Assembly: GCF_009901955.1 (NCBI RefSeq)
Contig: NZ_WUTS01000001.1
Coordinates: 804,939 to 868,938 of the forward strand
DNA: 64,000 bases
From: Halomonas icarae
GTDB taxonomy: Bacteria > Pseudomonadota > Gammaproteobacteria > Pseudomonadales > Halomonadaceae
Direction of reading: 5' to 3'
The notes under the pieces were generated by a model. It was given only the letters and a program-made list of their open reading frames with translations. It was not told where the DNA came from and ran no database searches. Of the stretch, positions 29,076 through 37,565 are shown piece after piece; positions within the stretch are counted from its first letter, which is position 1; each line of letters starts with the position of its first letter. Made by a program: the position numbers and the translations under genes.

Positions 29076-30595
29076 GGGGCGACCTCCCAGGTGGGCGCGG
29101 TGGCCTCGGGCAGCACCGCGCTGATATAGCCCTGTGGGGCGAACAGCTGTTCGGCGGTGAGCGCAAGGTAAGCCATCACCGGGTCACCGAAGGCCGCCAG
29201 CAAGGCGTTGAGGCCGACCATGCTGTAGACCAGGGTCAGCAGGCCGCGCCTGAGTGGATAGGGGGTCGCCATCTCGCCGGGACGCCAGAACCAGCTGCTG
29301 CCGGTGCGGCTGATGGCGATGATCACCAAGAGGGCCGACGCCAGCAGTATCCCCCAAAGCCATAGTCCGCCGGGCTGGGCGCCGCTGGCCTGCAAAATCC
29401 ATACCTTGCTGACGAACCCCGAAAACGGCGGCAATCCCGCCATGGCGATACCGGCGATAAAGAACAGGCTGCCCAGCACCCAACGGTGTCCGATGGGGCC
29501 CACCGCGGAGAAGCGGTCATAGCCCTCCTTGCGTTGCTGACCCAGCAGGTCGGCGAGCAGGAAGAAGGCGGCGGCCATCAGGGTGCTGTGCACCAGGTAG
29601 AAGAGGGCAGCGCCCAGGGCGGCGGGGGTGGCCAGGCTGATGGTTGCGAGCAGGGTGCCCACCGAGAGGATCACCAGATAGGCGGTCAGGGTGCGCAGAC
29701 TCTCGGAACCCAGTACACCGATGCCGCCGAGTGCCAGGGTCAGCAGGGCCAGGGGCCATAGCCAGTTCCAGGCGGTCTCGTTGACCGGCGCCTCCCCCAG
29801 CGCAAATACCAGCAGGAAGACCCGCAGGATCGCGTAGACACCCACCTTGGTCATGATGGCGAAGAGTGCCGCCACCGGTGCGCTGGCTGCCGAGTAGGCG
29901 CGAGGTAGCCAGAACAGCAGCGGCAGGATCGCCGCCTTGATGCCGAACACCACCAGCAGAATCAGGCTGGCCGCCGCCAGCAGTGGTGCATCCTCGGCCG
30001 GGGCCGCGGCGATTCTTTGTGCCAGGTCGGCCATGTTGAGGGTGCCGACCAGACCGTAGAGGGTGCCCAGAGCGATCAGAAACAATGCCGACCCCGCGAG
30101 ATTGATGATCACATAGTGCAGGCCCGCGCGGCTGCGGGCGCGGCCGCCGCCATGCAGCAGCAGGGCGTAGGAGGCAATCAGCAGGATCTCGAAGAACACG
30201 AAGAGGTTGAACAGGTCGCCGGTCAGGAAGGCGCCGTTGAGCCCCGCCAGCTGGAACTGGAAGAGGGCATGGAAGTGGGCGCCGCGCCGGTCGGTGCCAC
30301 CGCTGGCGTAGAGCAGGCAGCAGAGTCCGAGCACGGCGGTGAGGGCCAGCATGATGGCGGCGAGGCGGTCGAGGACCAGTACGATGCCGAAGGGGGCTGG
30401 CCAGTTGCCGGCCTGGTAGATCAGATAGTCGCCGGCACCGGCCGTGACGATCGCCCAGAGACCCAGCAGTACCAGCCAGGCGGTGCTGGCAAACCCGAGC
30501 AGGCGCTGCACGGCGAAGGGGGCCCGGTAGAACAGCAGCTGGCCCGCGCCGGTCAGCAGCGGCAGCAGGATGGGCAGGATCAGAACGTGGTTCAT
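29072..30595 (-). CDS. mrpD: Mrp Na+/H+ antiporter subunit D
   Basis: 507 residues, about 14 helices, homologous to the complex I antiporter-like subunits (NuoL/M/N). Characteristic blocks: FQLAGLNGAFLTGDLFNLFV (Glu in the neighbouring helix FFEILLIASY), KAAILPLLFWLPRAYSAA with the key Lys, and TKVGVYAILR. One of the two proton-translocating subunits. Overlaps mrpC by four bases. Confidence 0.94.
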   Translation of the reverse strand: MNHVLILPILLPLLTGAGQLLFYRAPFAVQRLLGFASTAWLVLLGLWAIVTAGAGDYLIYQAGNWPAPFGIVLVLDRLAAIMLALTAVLGLCCLLYASGGTDRRGAHFHALFQFQLAGLNGAFLTGDLFNLFVFFEILLIASYALLLHGGGRARSRAGLHYVIINLAGSALFLIALGTLYGLVGTLNMADLAQRIAAAPAEDAPLLAAASLILLVVFGIKAAILPLLFWLPRAYSAASAPVAALFAIMTKVGVYAILRVFLLVFALGEAPVNETAWNWLWPLALLTLALGGIGVLGSESLRTLTAYLVILSVGTLLATISLATPAALGAALFYLVHSTLMAAAFFLLADLLGQQRKEGYDRFSAVGPIGHRWVLGSLFFIAGIAMAGLPPFSGFVSKVWILQASGAQPGGLWLWGILLASALLVIIAISRTGSSWFWRPGEMATPYPLRRGLLTLVYSMVGLNALLAAFGDPVMAYLALTAEQLFAPQGYISAVLPEATAPTWEVAP

Positions 30596-30930
30596 GTCCG
30601 GTCCTCGTCGGGATTCTCACCGTCGACATGGTCGTTGCGCAGCTCCACCGCGGCCTTGAGCGCCAGCACCACCACGAAGGCGGTCATGGCGAAGCCGATG
30701 ACGATGGCGGTCAAAACCAGCGCCTGGGGCAGTGGGTCCGCCATGGTGTCCGCGATGCCGATGATGGCCGGGGCCCCGGCCACCAATCGACCCGAGGCGA
30801 ACAGGTAGAGGTTGACGGCGTGGGAGAGCAGGGTCAGCCCCAGAATGACGGTGAAGGTGCGTGCCCGCAGCAGCAGATAGGTGCCGCAGCTGGTCAGCAC
30901 GCCAAGGGTGATTGCATAGAGGAGCTCCAT
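30592..30930 (-). CDS. mrpC: Mrp Na+/H+ antiporter subunit C
   Basis: 112 residues, three helices, NuoK-like. Motifs: GTYLLLRARTFTVILGLTLL, SHAVNLYLFASGR and DPLPQALVLTAIVIGFAMTA. Its ATG shares one base with the stop of the fused mrpAB gene (TGATG), indicating coupled translation. Confidence 0.93.
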   Translation of the reverse strand: MELLYAITLGVLTSCGTYLLLRARTFTVILGLTLLSHAVNLYLFASGRLVAGAPAIIGIADTMADPLPQALVLTAIVIGFAMTAFVVVLALKAAVELRNDHVDGENPDEDRT

Positions 30931-33725
30931 CAGCCGATCTCCTTGCCGGGGCCGGCCACCGTCATCAGCTTGCCGAGGTTGGCCAGAATCAGCAGCGTGG
31001 CCCCGACCACGGTGGCGTAGACACCGAGATCGAAGAGCATGGCGGTGGCCAGCTCGAACTCGCCAATCAGCGGCAGATGCAGGTGACCGTGGGCCGAGGT
31101 GAGGAAGGGGAAGCCGAACAGCCAGCTGCCCAGGCCCGTAAAGGAGGCGATCAGCACCCCGGCACCGATCATCGGCCGAAAGGCGGTCGGCATGCGTGCC
31201 TGGGCCCAGACGAGCCCACCGGCCATGTACTGCAGGGTCAGCGCCACCGCGGTGATCAGCCCGGCGATAAAGCCGCCGCCGGGTTGGTTGTGGCCACGCA
31301 GGAAGATATAGGCTGAGACCAGCAGGGCAACGGGCAGCACCAGCCGGGCCACGGCGCCGAGCATGATCGGATAGGGCTCGGCCACCCAGTGGGTGGGGTT
31401 GGTGTCGACCACACGCGCCTTGAGATGCAGGTCGCGAGTGAAGGCGAAGACCGCCACGGCGGCGATGCCCAATACGGTGATCTCGCCCAAGGTATCGAAG
31501 CCGCGGAAGTCCACCAGGATGACATTGACCACGTTGCTGCCGCCGCCGCCCGGCACGCTGTTGGCCAGGAAGAAGTCGGAGATCGTCTGCTGGGGGCGGG
31601 TCAGGATGGCGAAGCTGAAGGCGGCCACGCCTAGGCCCATCAGCCCGGCGATGGTCAGATCCCGGCCCATGCGTAGTCGGGTCGAGCCGCGTGGAGAGGT
31701 TTGAGGCAGGAAGGAGAGTGCCAGCATCATGATCACCACCGCCATCACTTCCACCATCAGCTGGGTCAGGGCGAGGTCCGGTGCCGAGAAGCGGGCGAAG
31801 GTCACGGTGACGAACAGTCCGGTAACGCCGAGCAGCAGCAGGGCCGGGAGCCGGTGATGGTGATAGACCACCACCCCCAGTGATGTCAGGCAGAGCAGGA
31901 TCGCGGCCAGCAGGGTGAGCGGGTCGAGGGGAGCAAGCGCCACGCCGCCGTCCCAGCGGGGAACATCGCGCAGCTGCAGGCCGACCAGCACCACGAGGGT
32001 GGCCAAGATAAAGGCCAGATACCGCTGCAGGGAGCCATTCTCCAGCTGGAACACCCGCTGCTGGGCCAGAGCCGTGGCGCGACGCATGAGCCAGTCGAAT
32101 ATCTCCTTGGCATCCACCATCGGCAGGCGGCAATGCAGACGGAAAAGCGGCGTGCGCCAGTGGTAGAAGAGCGCACCGCCGGCCAGGGCGAACAGGCTCA
32201 TGAGCATGGGCAGGCGGCCGTCCAGGGCCGTGAAGTCATAGGGGGCAACGGCTATCTGCCGGGAGGCGGCGAAGGCGGGGTGGACCAGTGCCATGTAGAT
32301 CGGCTGGGGGGCCAGTCCCACCAGCAGGGTGGCCAGGACCGGCAACATGATGGGCGAGAGGGCTGCCAGCCGTGGTGGGGCGGGCGGCCAGATCGGCAGA
32401 TCGATCGGACGACCATTGAAGAAGACGTTGTGGAAGATCCGGATCGAGTAGGCCACCGAGAAGAGCGCGGCCAGGGCCACCCAGGCGGGAATCACCACCG
32501 TCGCCCACTCCGGGATGACGACCAGCAGGCTTTCGTTGAACAGCATCTTCTTGCTTAGATAGCCGCTCATCAGGGGCAGGCCGGCCATGGCGGCGGAGGC
32601 GACGCCCGACAGCACCATCAGCGCCGGCATGAAACGCCACATGCCGTTGATATGGCGCATGTCGCGGGATCCGGTGGCGTGGTCCACGTAGCCCGCCATC
32701 ATGAACAGCGGGGCCTTGAACAGCGCATGGCACACCAGATGGAAGAGAGCAGCCGCCAGCGCCATGGGTGTTCCCAACCCCAGCAACAACATGATCAACC
32801 CCAGGTGGGAGACCGTGGAGTAGGCCAGCAGTCCCTTCATGTCGTGCATGAACATGGCCACGAAGGCACCCACCATCAGCGTCAGCATGCCGGTCAGGGT
32901 CACCAGGTAGAACCATAGCGTGGTATCGGCCAGTGCCGGGTGAAGCCGCGCGAGCAGGAACAGCCCAGCCTTGACCATGGTGGCGCTGTGCAGATAGGCG
33001 GAGACCGGGGTGGGCGCCGTCATGGCATGGGGCAGCCAGAGGTGAAAGGGGAATTGTGCCGACTTGGTGAAGGCGCCGAGCAGGATCAGGTTAAGCATCA
33101 GCCCGTAGTGCTCGCTTGCGCGAATATGTTCGCCGGCCTCGAGGATAATGGAGAGTTCATAGCTGCCGGCGGCCTGGCCCAGCAGCATGATGCCGGCGAG
33201 CAGCGCCAGGCCGCCGCCGCCGGTGATCACCAGCGACATGCGGGCACCGAGGCGAGCCGCATGATCGTCGGTGTGGTAACCGATCAGCAGGAAGGAGGTC
33301 AGGCTGGTCAGCTCCCAGAACACCAGCATGAACAGCAGGTTCTCGCTAAGCACGATGCCCAGCATGGCGGCCATGAACAGCAGGAGCAGGGTGAAGAAGC
33401 GTGCCGTGGCCTCGCTGCCTTCGAAGTAGTAACGGGCGTAGAGCAGGATCAGGCAGCCGACGCCGGTGATCAGCAGGGCAAACAGCAGCCCCAGGCCGTC
33501 GAGTCGAAAGCTTGCGTCGAGGCCCAGGGAGGGCAGCCAGGAGAGCCGCTGCACCACGGCCGCGCCGTCCTGCATCACATGGGGAAGCCAGCTGAGCAGC
33601 AGCAGCAGGCAGAAGAGGGCGGGGAGGGCGGAGACCGAGGCCAGCAGGCGTGATGATCTTCCCTGCAGCAGGGCGGGCAGGCAGGCGCCGGTCAGCGGCA
33701 GCAGGATGATCAGCACAAGCGGCAT
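30930..33725 (-). CDS. mrpA: Mrp Na+/H+ antiporter subunit A fused to subunit B
   Basis: 931 residues. Residues about 1-640 are NuoL-like MrpA with 14+ helices (ELTSLTSFLLIGYH, KSAQFPFHLWLPHAM, HSATMVKAGLFLLARLHP); about 690-930 hold the MrpA C-terminal extension and MrpB-like part (VNVILVDFRGFDTLGEITVL, HNQPGGGFIAGLI). The A-B fusion and six-gene operon define the group 2 Mrp systems of many Gram-negative bacteria. First gene of the operon; ATG 33725. It is the largest and proton-conducting subunit in the inner membrane. Confidence 0.94.
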   Translation of the reverse strand: MPLVLIILLPLTGACLPALLQGRSSRLLASVSALPALFCLLLLLSWLPHVMQDGAAVVQRLSWLPSLGLDASFRLDGLGLLFALLITGVGCLILLYARYYFEGSEATARFFTLLLLFMAAMLGIVLSENLLFMLVFWELTSLTSFLLIGYHTDDHAARLGARMSLVITGGGGLALLAGIMLLGQAAGSYELSIILEAGEHIRASEHYGLMLNLILLGAFTKSAQFPFHLWLPHAMTAPTPVSAYLHSATMVKAGLFLLARLHPALADTTLWFYLVTLTGMLTLMVGAFVAMFMHDMKGLLAYSTVSHLGLIMLLLGLGTPMALAAALFHLVCHALFKAPLFMMAGYVDHATGSRDMRHINGMWRFMPALMVLSGVASAAMAGLPLMSGYLSKKMLFNESLLVVIPEWATVVIPAWVALAALFSVAYSIRIFHNVFFNGRPIDLPIWPPAPPRLAALSPIMLPVLATLLVGLAPQPIYMALVHPAFAASRQIAVAPYDFTALDGRLPMLMSLFALAGGALFYHWRTPLFRLHCRLPMVDAKEIFDWLMRRATALAQQRVFQLENGSLQRYLAFILATLVVLVGLQLRDVPRWDGGVALAPLDPLTLLAAILLCLTSLGVVVYHHHRLPALLLLGVTGLFVTVTFARFSAPDLALTQLMVEVMAVVIMMLALSFLPQTSPRGSTRLRMGRDLTIAGLMGLGVAAFSFAILTRPQQTISDFFLANSVPGGGGSNVVNVILVDFRGFDTLGEITVLGIAAVAVFAFTRDLHLKARVVDTNPTHWVAEPYPIMLGAVARLVLPVALLVSAYIFLRGHNQPGGGFIAGLITAVALTLQYMAGGLVWAQARMPTAFRPMIGAGVLIASFTGLGSWLFGFPFLTSAHGHLHLPLIGEFELATAMLFDLGVYATVVGATLLILANLGKLMTVAGPGKEIG

Positions 33726-33763
33726 AAGGCACGACTCCCTGTCCGGCAGAGGTTCCTTTACAC

Positions 33764-33792
33764 ACTATAAGAGGGCATCGGGGCTTGGTCAG
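33764..33792 (-). promoter_or_regulatory. Predicted promoter of the mrp operon
   Basis: On the minus strand CTGACC (33792-33787), 17-base spacer, TATAGT (33769-33764), about 38 bases before the mrpA start. The 245-base divergent gap up to dctP otherwise shows no confident rightward promoter. Confidence 0.5.
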
Positions 33793-33970
33793 ACGCCGGC
33801 TTCAACGCTGGATGTTGGTTTCAGGAGGGTTACGAACGGCATCGGCGTTGAAAGGAACCGGTAGCAGGTGAAAGCAGTATCGAGGCTGGCGTTCTAGGAT
33901 AGTGAGCAGGCAAGCGTTTCTGACGCTGCCTTTGCCGCATCCGATAACGACAATACCGAGAGGCAAGCCC

Positions 33971-35038
33971 ATGCATAGCAAGAAGTTCCCGCGTCTGGCC
34001 GCCCTGGCGGCGCTGCCCCTGGCCATGGCGGCCGTCCAGGCCCAGGCCGAGGAGATGGCCATCGCCACCATCCTTCCCGAAAACATGAGCAACAACGAGG
34101 TCTACCCCGCGCTGATTCAGTTCAAGAACCTGGTGGAGACGCGCACCGACGGGGAGATCACGGTATCGATCTTCGGCAACAGTCAGCTGGGCTCCGAGGT
34201 GGAGACGGCCTCCGAGGTGCAGGGGGGACGCACCCTGCAGTCCACCATCATCACTACCGGTGCCATGTCATCCTTCTATGATGACTATCAGCTGATGACC
34301 GCACCCTTCATCTTCGACAACTGGCGGCAGGCCTGGGCCTTCTTCGATGGCGACTGGTTCGCCGACTTCATGTCCGGCACCGTCGAAGAGACCAATATGC
34401 GCTACCTGGGGACCTTCGATGACGGGGGCGGCTTCGTTGCCTTCACCAATAACGAGCGCCTGATCAAGACCGTGGAGGATCTCGAGGGGCTAAATATCCG
34501 CACCGAGGAGAACCCCGGACACGTGGCCATCATGAAGTCGCTGGGCGCCTCGGCCACGCCGCTGCCCTGGGGCGAGGTAATCACCGCCCTGGAGACCGGC
34601 CTGGCCGACGGTCAGTTCAACGCCCCGGTGCTGAATACCACCTTCAACTTCAATGAAGTGACGGACTACACCACGCTCACCGGGCATGTCTATAACAGTG
34701 CCGCCTGGCTGGTCAGCGAGGAGTGGTTCCAGAGCCTGACCGAGCAACAGCAGGAGGCCATCGTCACCTCCGCTCGCGAGGCGATCGCCATCGGTCACGG
34801 CATGTCCGGTGCCCTGGCCACCGCCAGCTGGGTGGAGTCGTGCGAGCGGTTCAAGGAGTGTTACATCATGCCCCCGGAAGAGCGGGCCCGCATGGCTGAG
34901 ATCGCCACGCCGGCCTGGAAGGAGTGGATCGTCAACGACTTCGGTATCGAGGAGGAGAAGGTCGATGCCTTCCTGGCCGAGGTCAAGCGGGTCGGCGAGG
35001 AAGTCGTCGAGAGCGATATGGCCAATTATGGTCCATAA
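33971..35038 (+). CDS. TRAP transporter solute-binding protein (DctP family)
   Basis: 355 residues with a signal peptide (KK, hydrophobic core LAALAALPLAMAAV, cleavage after AQA at about residue 26). Periplasmic receptor of a tripartite ATP-independent transporter. DctP-family blocks: FGNSQLGSEVETASEVQGG, PFIFDNWRQAW, NIRTEENPGHVAIMKSLGAS and LPWGEVITALETGLADGQFN; the Arg of NIRTEE is the usual carboxylate-binding residue, so the ligand is probably an organic acid or amino-acid derivative. ATG 33971 is the first that gives a signal peptide. First gene of a seven-frame rightward cluster to 39.7 kb. Confidence 0.9.
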   Translation: MHSKKFPRLAALAALPLAMAAVQAQAEEMAIATILPENMSNNEVYPALIQFKNLVETRTDGEITVSIFGNSQLGSEVETASEVQGGRTLQSTIITTGAMSSFYDDYQLMTAPFIFDNWRQAWAFFDGDWFADFMSGTVEETNMRYLGTFDDGGGFVAFTNNERLIKTVEDLEGLNIRTEENPGHVAIMKSLGASATPLPWGEVITALETGLADGQFNAPVLNTTFNFNEVTDYTTLTGHVYNSAAWLVSEEWFQSLTEQQQEAIVTSAREAIAIGHGMSGALATASWVESCERFKECYIMPPEERARMAEIATPAWKEWIVNDFGIEEEKVDAFLAEVKRVGEEVVESDMANYGP

Positions 35039-35048
35039 CGTGGTCAAT

Positions 35049-35108
35049 AACATGGCCAGAAACATGGCCAGAAACATGGCCAGAAACATGGCCAGAAACA
35101 TGGCCAGT
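35049..35108 (+). repeat. 12-bp tandem repeat between dctP and dctQ
   Basis: Five copies of AACATGGCCAGA head to tail (the last ends in T instead of A), starting 10 bases after the dctP stop. Each unit contains the palindrome TGGCCA. An out-of-frame ORF from 35028 to 35123 reads through it as repeating MARN tetrapeptides; I do not call this a gene. Confidence 0.92.
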
Positions 35109-35129
35109 TACCATCGCGATTGAGTGAAC

Positions 35130-35150
35130 GGCCCCGGTGATCCCGGGGCC
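35130..35150 (+). promoter_or_regulatory. GC-rich intra-operon stem-loop between dctP and dctQ
   Basis: Perfect eight-base stem GGCCCCGG / CCGGGGCC with five-base loop and no T tract. Located in the 193-base gap between the binding-protein and permease genes. Such hairpins commonly stabilise the upstream mRNA so that the receptor is made in excess; that role is inferred here. Confidence 0.6.
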
Positions 35151-35231
35151 AGTGAATCGACAGGCGACTGGTGCCTGTGTCGTGGGACGGTCGGCCCTCG
35201 GGCTGGCCGTCGATCACCTCGAGGTATTCCG

Positions 35232-35777
35232 ATGACCCTCCTTCAGCCTTTGCGCCGGATCAGCGATGCGGTGAACCAGGCGGCGATCGTGGCCTGTGTG
35301 GCCTGCGTGCTCATCATGCTGGGCATCTCCTTCACGGCTTTTCTCTACAAGCTGGCCACCGGCAGCACGCTGAGCTGGACCTACTCCCTGGCCAGGCTCT
35401 TCCTGCCCTGGATCGGCTTTCTCTCCATGACCATCTCGCTGCGCTATGGCGAGCATGTGGCGATGACGCTACTGGTGCGCAGCCTGCCGCGACTGCTGCT
35501 GAAAGTGGCGGCAGGCCTGTGCCTGGGGGTCATCGCGCTGTTTGGCCTGATGCTGGTCTGGTATGGCTGGGGGTTTTTCCAGGGGGCCTCCCAGGTCTAC
35601 ATGGTCTCCGACCAGATCCAGATATCGGCCAAGTTCACCGCCATCGTGATTCCGATCAGCGGAGGCATCGTCCTGCTGCACCTGGTGCAGGGCTTCGACC
35701 TGCTGGAACACTTCATCGATGACGACAGTGTGATCGATGGGCTTATCGACACCGCCGATGGGGAGAAGCGCTCATGA
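35232..35777 (+). CDS. TRAP transporter small permease subunit (DctQ family)
   Basis: 181 residues, four predicted transmembrane helices (about 22-42, 58-75, 94-120, 137-160), with the DctQ-type FLPWIGFLSMTISLRYGEHV segment. Forms the membrane complex with the large subunit. ATG 35232 is preceded by GAGG. Its stop overlaps the dctM start as ATGA. Confidence 0.9.
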   Translation: MTLLQPLRRISDAVNQAAIVACVACVLIMLGISFTAFLYKLATGSTLSWTYSLARLFLPWIGFLSMTISLRYGEHVAMTLLVRSLPRLLLKVAAGLCLGVIALFGLMLVWYGWGFFQGASQVYMVSDQIQISAKFTAIVIPISGGIVLLHLVQGFDLLEHFIDDDSVIDGLIDTADGEKRS

Positions 35778-37051
35778 TGCCCGCGATCATCGCTTTCGTT
35801 GTGCTGTTGTTAATCGGTGCGCCGGTCGCCGTGGTGATGGCCATGTCGGGGCTGGCCGGCGGCTTTGCCATGGGCGGCGAGCGCATGCTTGGCATCATCG
35901 CCGACCGAATGTTTGCCGGGGTGTCCGGCTTCCTGCTGATCGCCGTGCCCTATTTCATCTTCACGGCCGAACTGATGAACCAGGGAGGGCTGACCCAGAA
36001 GCTGATCGCCTTCAACAATGCCCTGTTCGGTCAGGTTCGCGGGGCACTGTCACACGTCAATGTGTCGGTATCGGTGTTCTTTGCCGGCCTTACCGGGGCG
36101 GCGATCACCGATACCGTGGCGATTGGCAAGATCATGATCCCGGAGATGAAGGCACAGGGCTATGACGCCGACTATGCGGCCGCGGTCACGGCCTGCTCGT
36201 CGATCATCGGGCCGATCATCCCGCCCAGCGTGGTGATGGTGGTCTATGCCACCCTGCTGCGCGATATTTCGGTCATCGACCTGTTCGCGGGAGGAATTAT
36301 CCCCGGCCTGCTGATGGCCCTAGCCCTGCTTGCCGTCAGCTTCTTTCTGGCCTGGAAGCGGGGGTATCCCAAGCAGGCGCCGACGCCACTCAAGGTAGCC
36401 GGGATGGCCTTTCTGGTCGCGCTGCCGGCGATGATCGTGCCATTGATCATCCTCGGCGGCATTCTCTCGGGGCTGACTACCATCACCGAGGCCTCGGGCT
36501 TTGCCGCGGTCTATGCCATTGCCATCGGCGTGGTCTTCTACCGCAGCCTGACCTGGCAGAAGATCTGGTATGCGCTGCTGGTGACGGTGCGCTTCTCGGG
36601 CGTGGTGTTCTTTCTGCTGGCGACCTCGGCGGTACTCGGCTGGTTCGTTACCCGCTCCGGTATTGCCCGGGACGCGGCGGGTCTGATCACCACCTTCAGC
36701 GACTCGACCTTTCTGCAACTGCTGCTGGTGTGTGCCCTGCTTATCCTGATCGGCACCGTCATGGATGTGTTGCCGGCGCTGGTGGTAGTGGCCCCGGTGC
36801 TGGTGCCGGCGATGGTTCAGCTCGGTGTCGACCCGTTGCACTTCGCGATCCTGATGATCGTGGTGCTCAATATCTCCAACGTCACCCCGCCGGTGGGCAT
36901 GACATTGATGACGGCGGCACGTATCGCCAATGTGCCCTTCGAGCGGGCGATCATCGCCTCGCTGCCATTCTATGTGGCCTTTATCGCGGTGATCCTGCTG
37001 CTGGTCACCTTCCCTTCCCTGTCTACTTGGATACCATCGCTGCTAGGCTAG
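35774..37051 (+). CDS. TRAP transporter large permease subunit (DctM family)
   Basis: 425 residues, about 12 helices. Conserved DctM features: ITDTVAIGKIMIPEMKAQGY, SSIIGPIIPPSVVMVVYA, ITEASGFAAVYAI and the C-terminal LNISNVTPPVGMTL with the NP/G-rich Na+-binding-like motif. Drives Na+- or H+-coupled uptake of the DctP ligand. Translationally coupled to dctQ. Confidence 0.93.
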   Translation: MMPAIIAFVVLLLIGAPVAVVMAMSGLAGGFAMGGERMLGIIADRMFAGVSGFLLIAVPYFIFTAELMNQGGLTQKLIAFNNALFGQVRGALSHVNVSVSVFFAGLTGAAITDTVAIGKIMIPEMKAQGYDADYAAAVTACSSIIGPIIPPSVVMVVYATLLRDISVIDLFAGGIIPGLLMALALLAVSFFLAWKRGYPKQAPTPLKVAGMAFLVALPAMIVPLIILGGILSGLTTITEASGFAAVYAIAIGVVFYRSLTWQKIWYALLVTVRFSGVVFFLLATSAVLGWFVTRSGIARDAAGLITTFSDSTFLQLLLVCALLILIGTVMDVLPALVVVAPVLVPAMVQLGVDPLHFAILMIVVLNISNVTPPVGMTLMTAARIANVPFERAIIASLPFYVAFIAVILLLVTFPSLSTWIPSLLG

Positions 37052-37099
37052 ATGTCTTACGGCGAACGTCACTTCATCACTCCAACAAGAGAACCTGTC

Positions 37100-37456
37100 A
37101 TGACCATTACCTATCACGACAGCAATAACCGCATGAGCCAGGCCACCGTACACAATGGCACCGTCTATCTGGCCGGTCAGGTGCCCGACGATACCGGGGC
37201 CGATATGCGTGGCCAGACAGAGCAGGTGCTGGCCAAGATCGATCGCCAGCTGGCTGCCGTGGGTAGCAGCAAGGAGCATCTGCTCAGTGCCCTGGTCTGG
37301 GTCACCGACATGAGCGAGTTCGGCGCGATGAACGACGCCTGGGATGCCTGGGTGGTGCCGGGAAGGCCCCCAGCTCGTGCCGCCACCGAGGCCAAGCTGG
37401 CACGGCCCGAATTCAAGGTGGAGATCATGGTGACCGCGGCGATTCCGGAGGCGTGA
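37100..37456 (+). CDS. RidA/YjgF-family protein
   Basis: 118 residues. RidA proteins hydrolyse reactive enamine/imine intermediates produced by PLP enzymes; this member has the family frame (VYLAGQVPDDTGADMRGQTE, ALVWVTDMSEFGAMNDAWDAWV, GRPPARAATEAKLARPEFKVEIMVTAA). The substrate-contacting Arg in PPARAA and terminal Glu of KVEI are present. ATG 37100 is 48 bases after dctM. Its company with a class IV aminotransferase downstream fits the family's role. Confidence 0.9.
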   Translation: MTITYHDSNNRMSQATVHNGTVYLAGQVPDDTGADMRGQTEQVLAKIDRQLAAVGSSKEHLLSALVWVTDMSEFGAMNDAWDAWVVPGRPPARAATEAKLARPEFKVEIMVTAAIPEA

Positions 37457-37457
37457 A

Positions 37458-37565
37458 ATGATCCATCTTATCGCCAAGGAGTTGGCGCGAACCCCGGACG
37501 GGTGGGTGGAAGAGGAGCGGGTCATTGTCATCCCTGAATGGACGTGTCGAGAGGATCTCGCATGA
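37458..37565 (+). CDS. Predicted 35-residue protein coupled to the amidohydrolase gene
   Basis: ATG 37458 follows the ridA stop directly (TGAAATG) and its own TGA overlaps the next gene's ATG (ATGA), giving an uninterrupted coupled chain. The product starts MIHLIAKELARTPDGWVEEE and continues RVIVIPEWTCREDLA; it is acidic, with no transmembrane segment and no family I recognise. It may be a small regulator, a coupling leader peptide or chance. Confidence 0.5.
   Translation: MIHLIAKELARTPDGWVEEERVIVIPEWTCREDLA

Noticed and set aside
30592..32133. 513-residue frame on the minus strand overlapping mrpC and mrpAB
   Set aside because: Its C-terminal part is real MrpC, but the upstream 400 residues are an out-of-frame reading of mrpAB. 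The MrpC start is at 30930.
35028..35123. 31-residue ORF of repeating MARN units
   Set aside because: It is generated by the 12-bp repeat, starts inside dctP and has no RBS. Treated as a DNA repeat.
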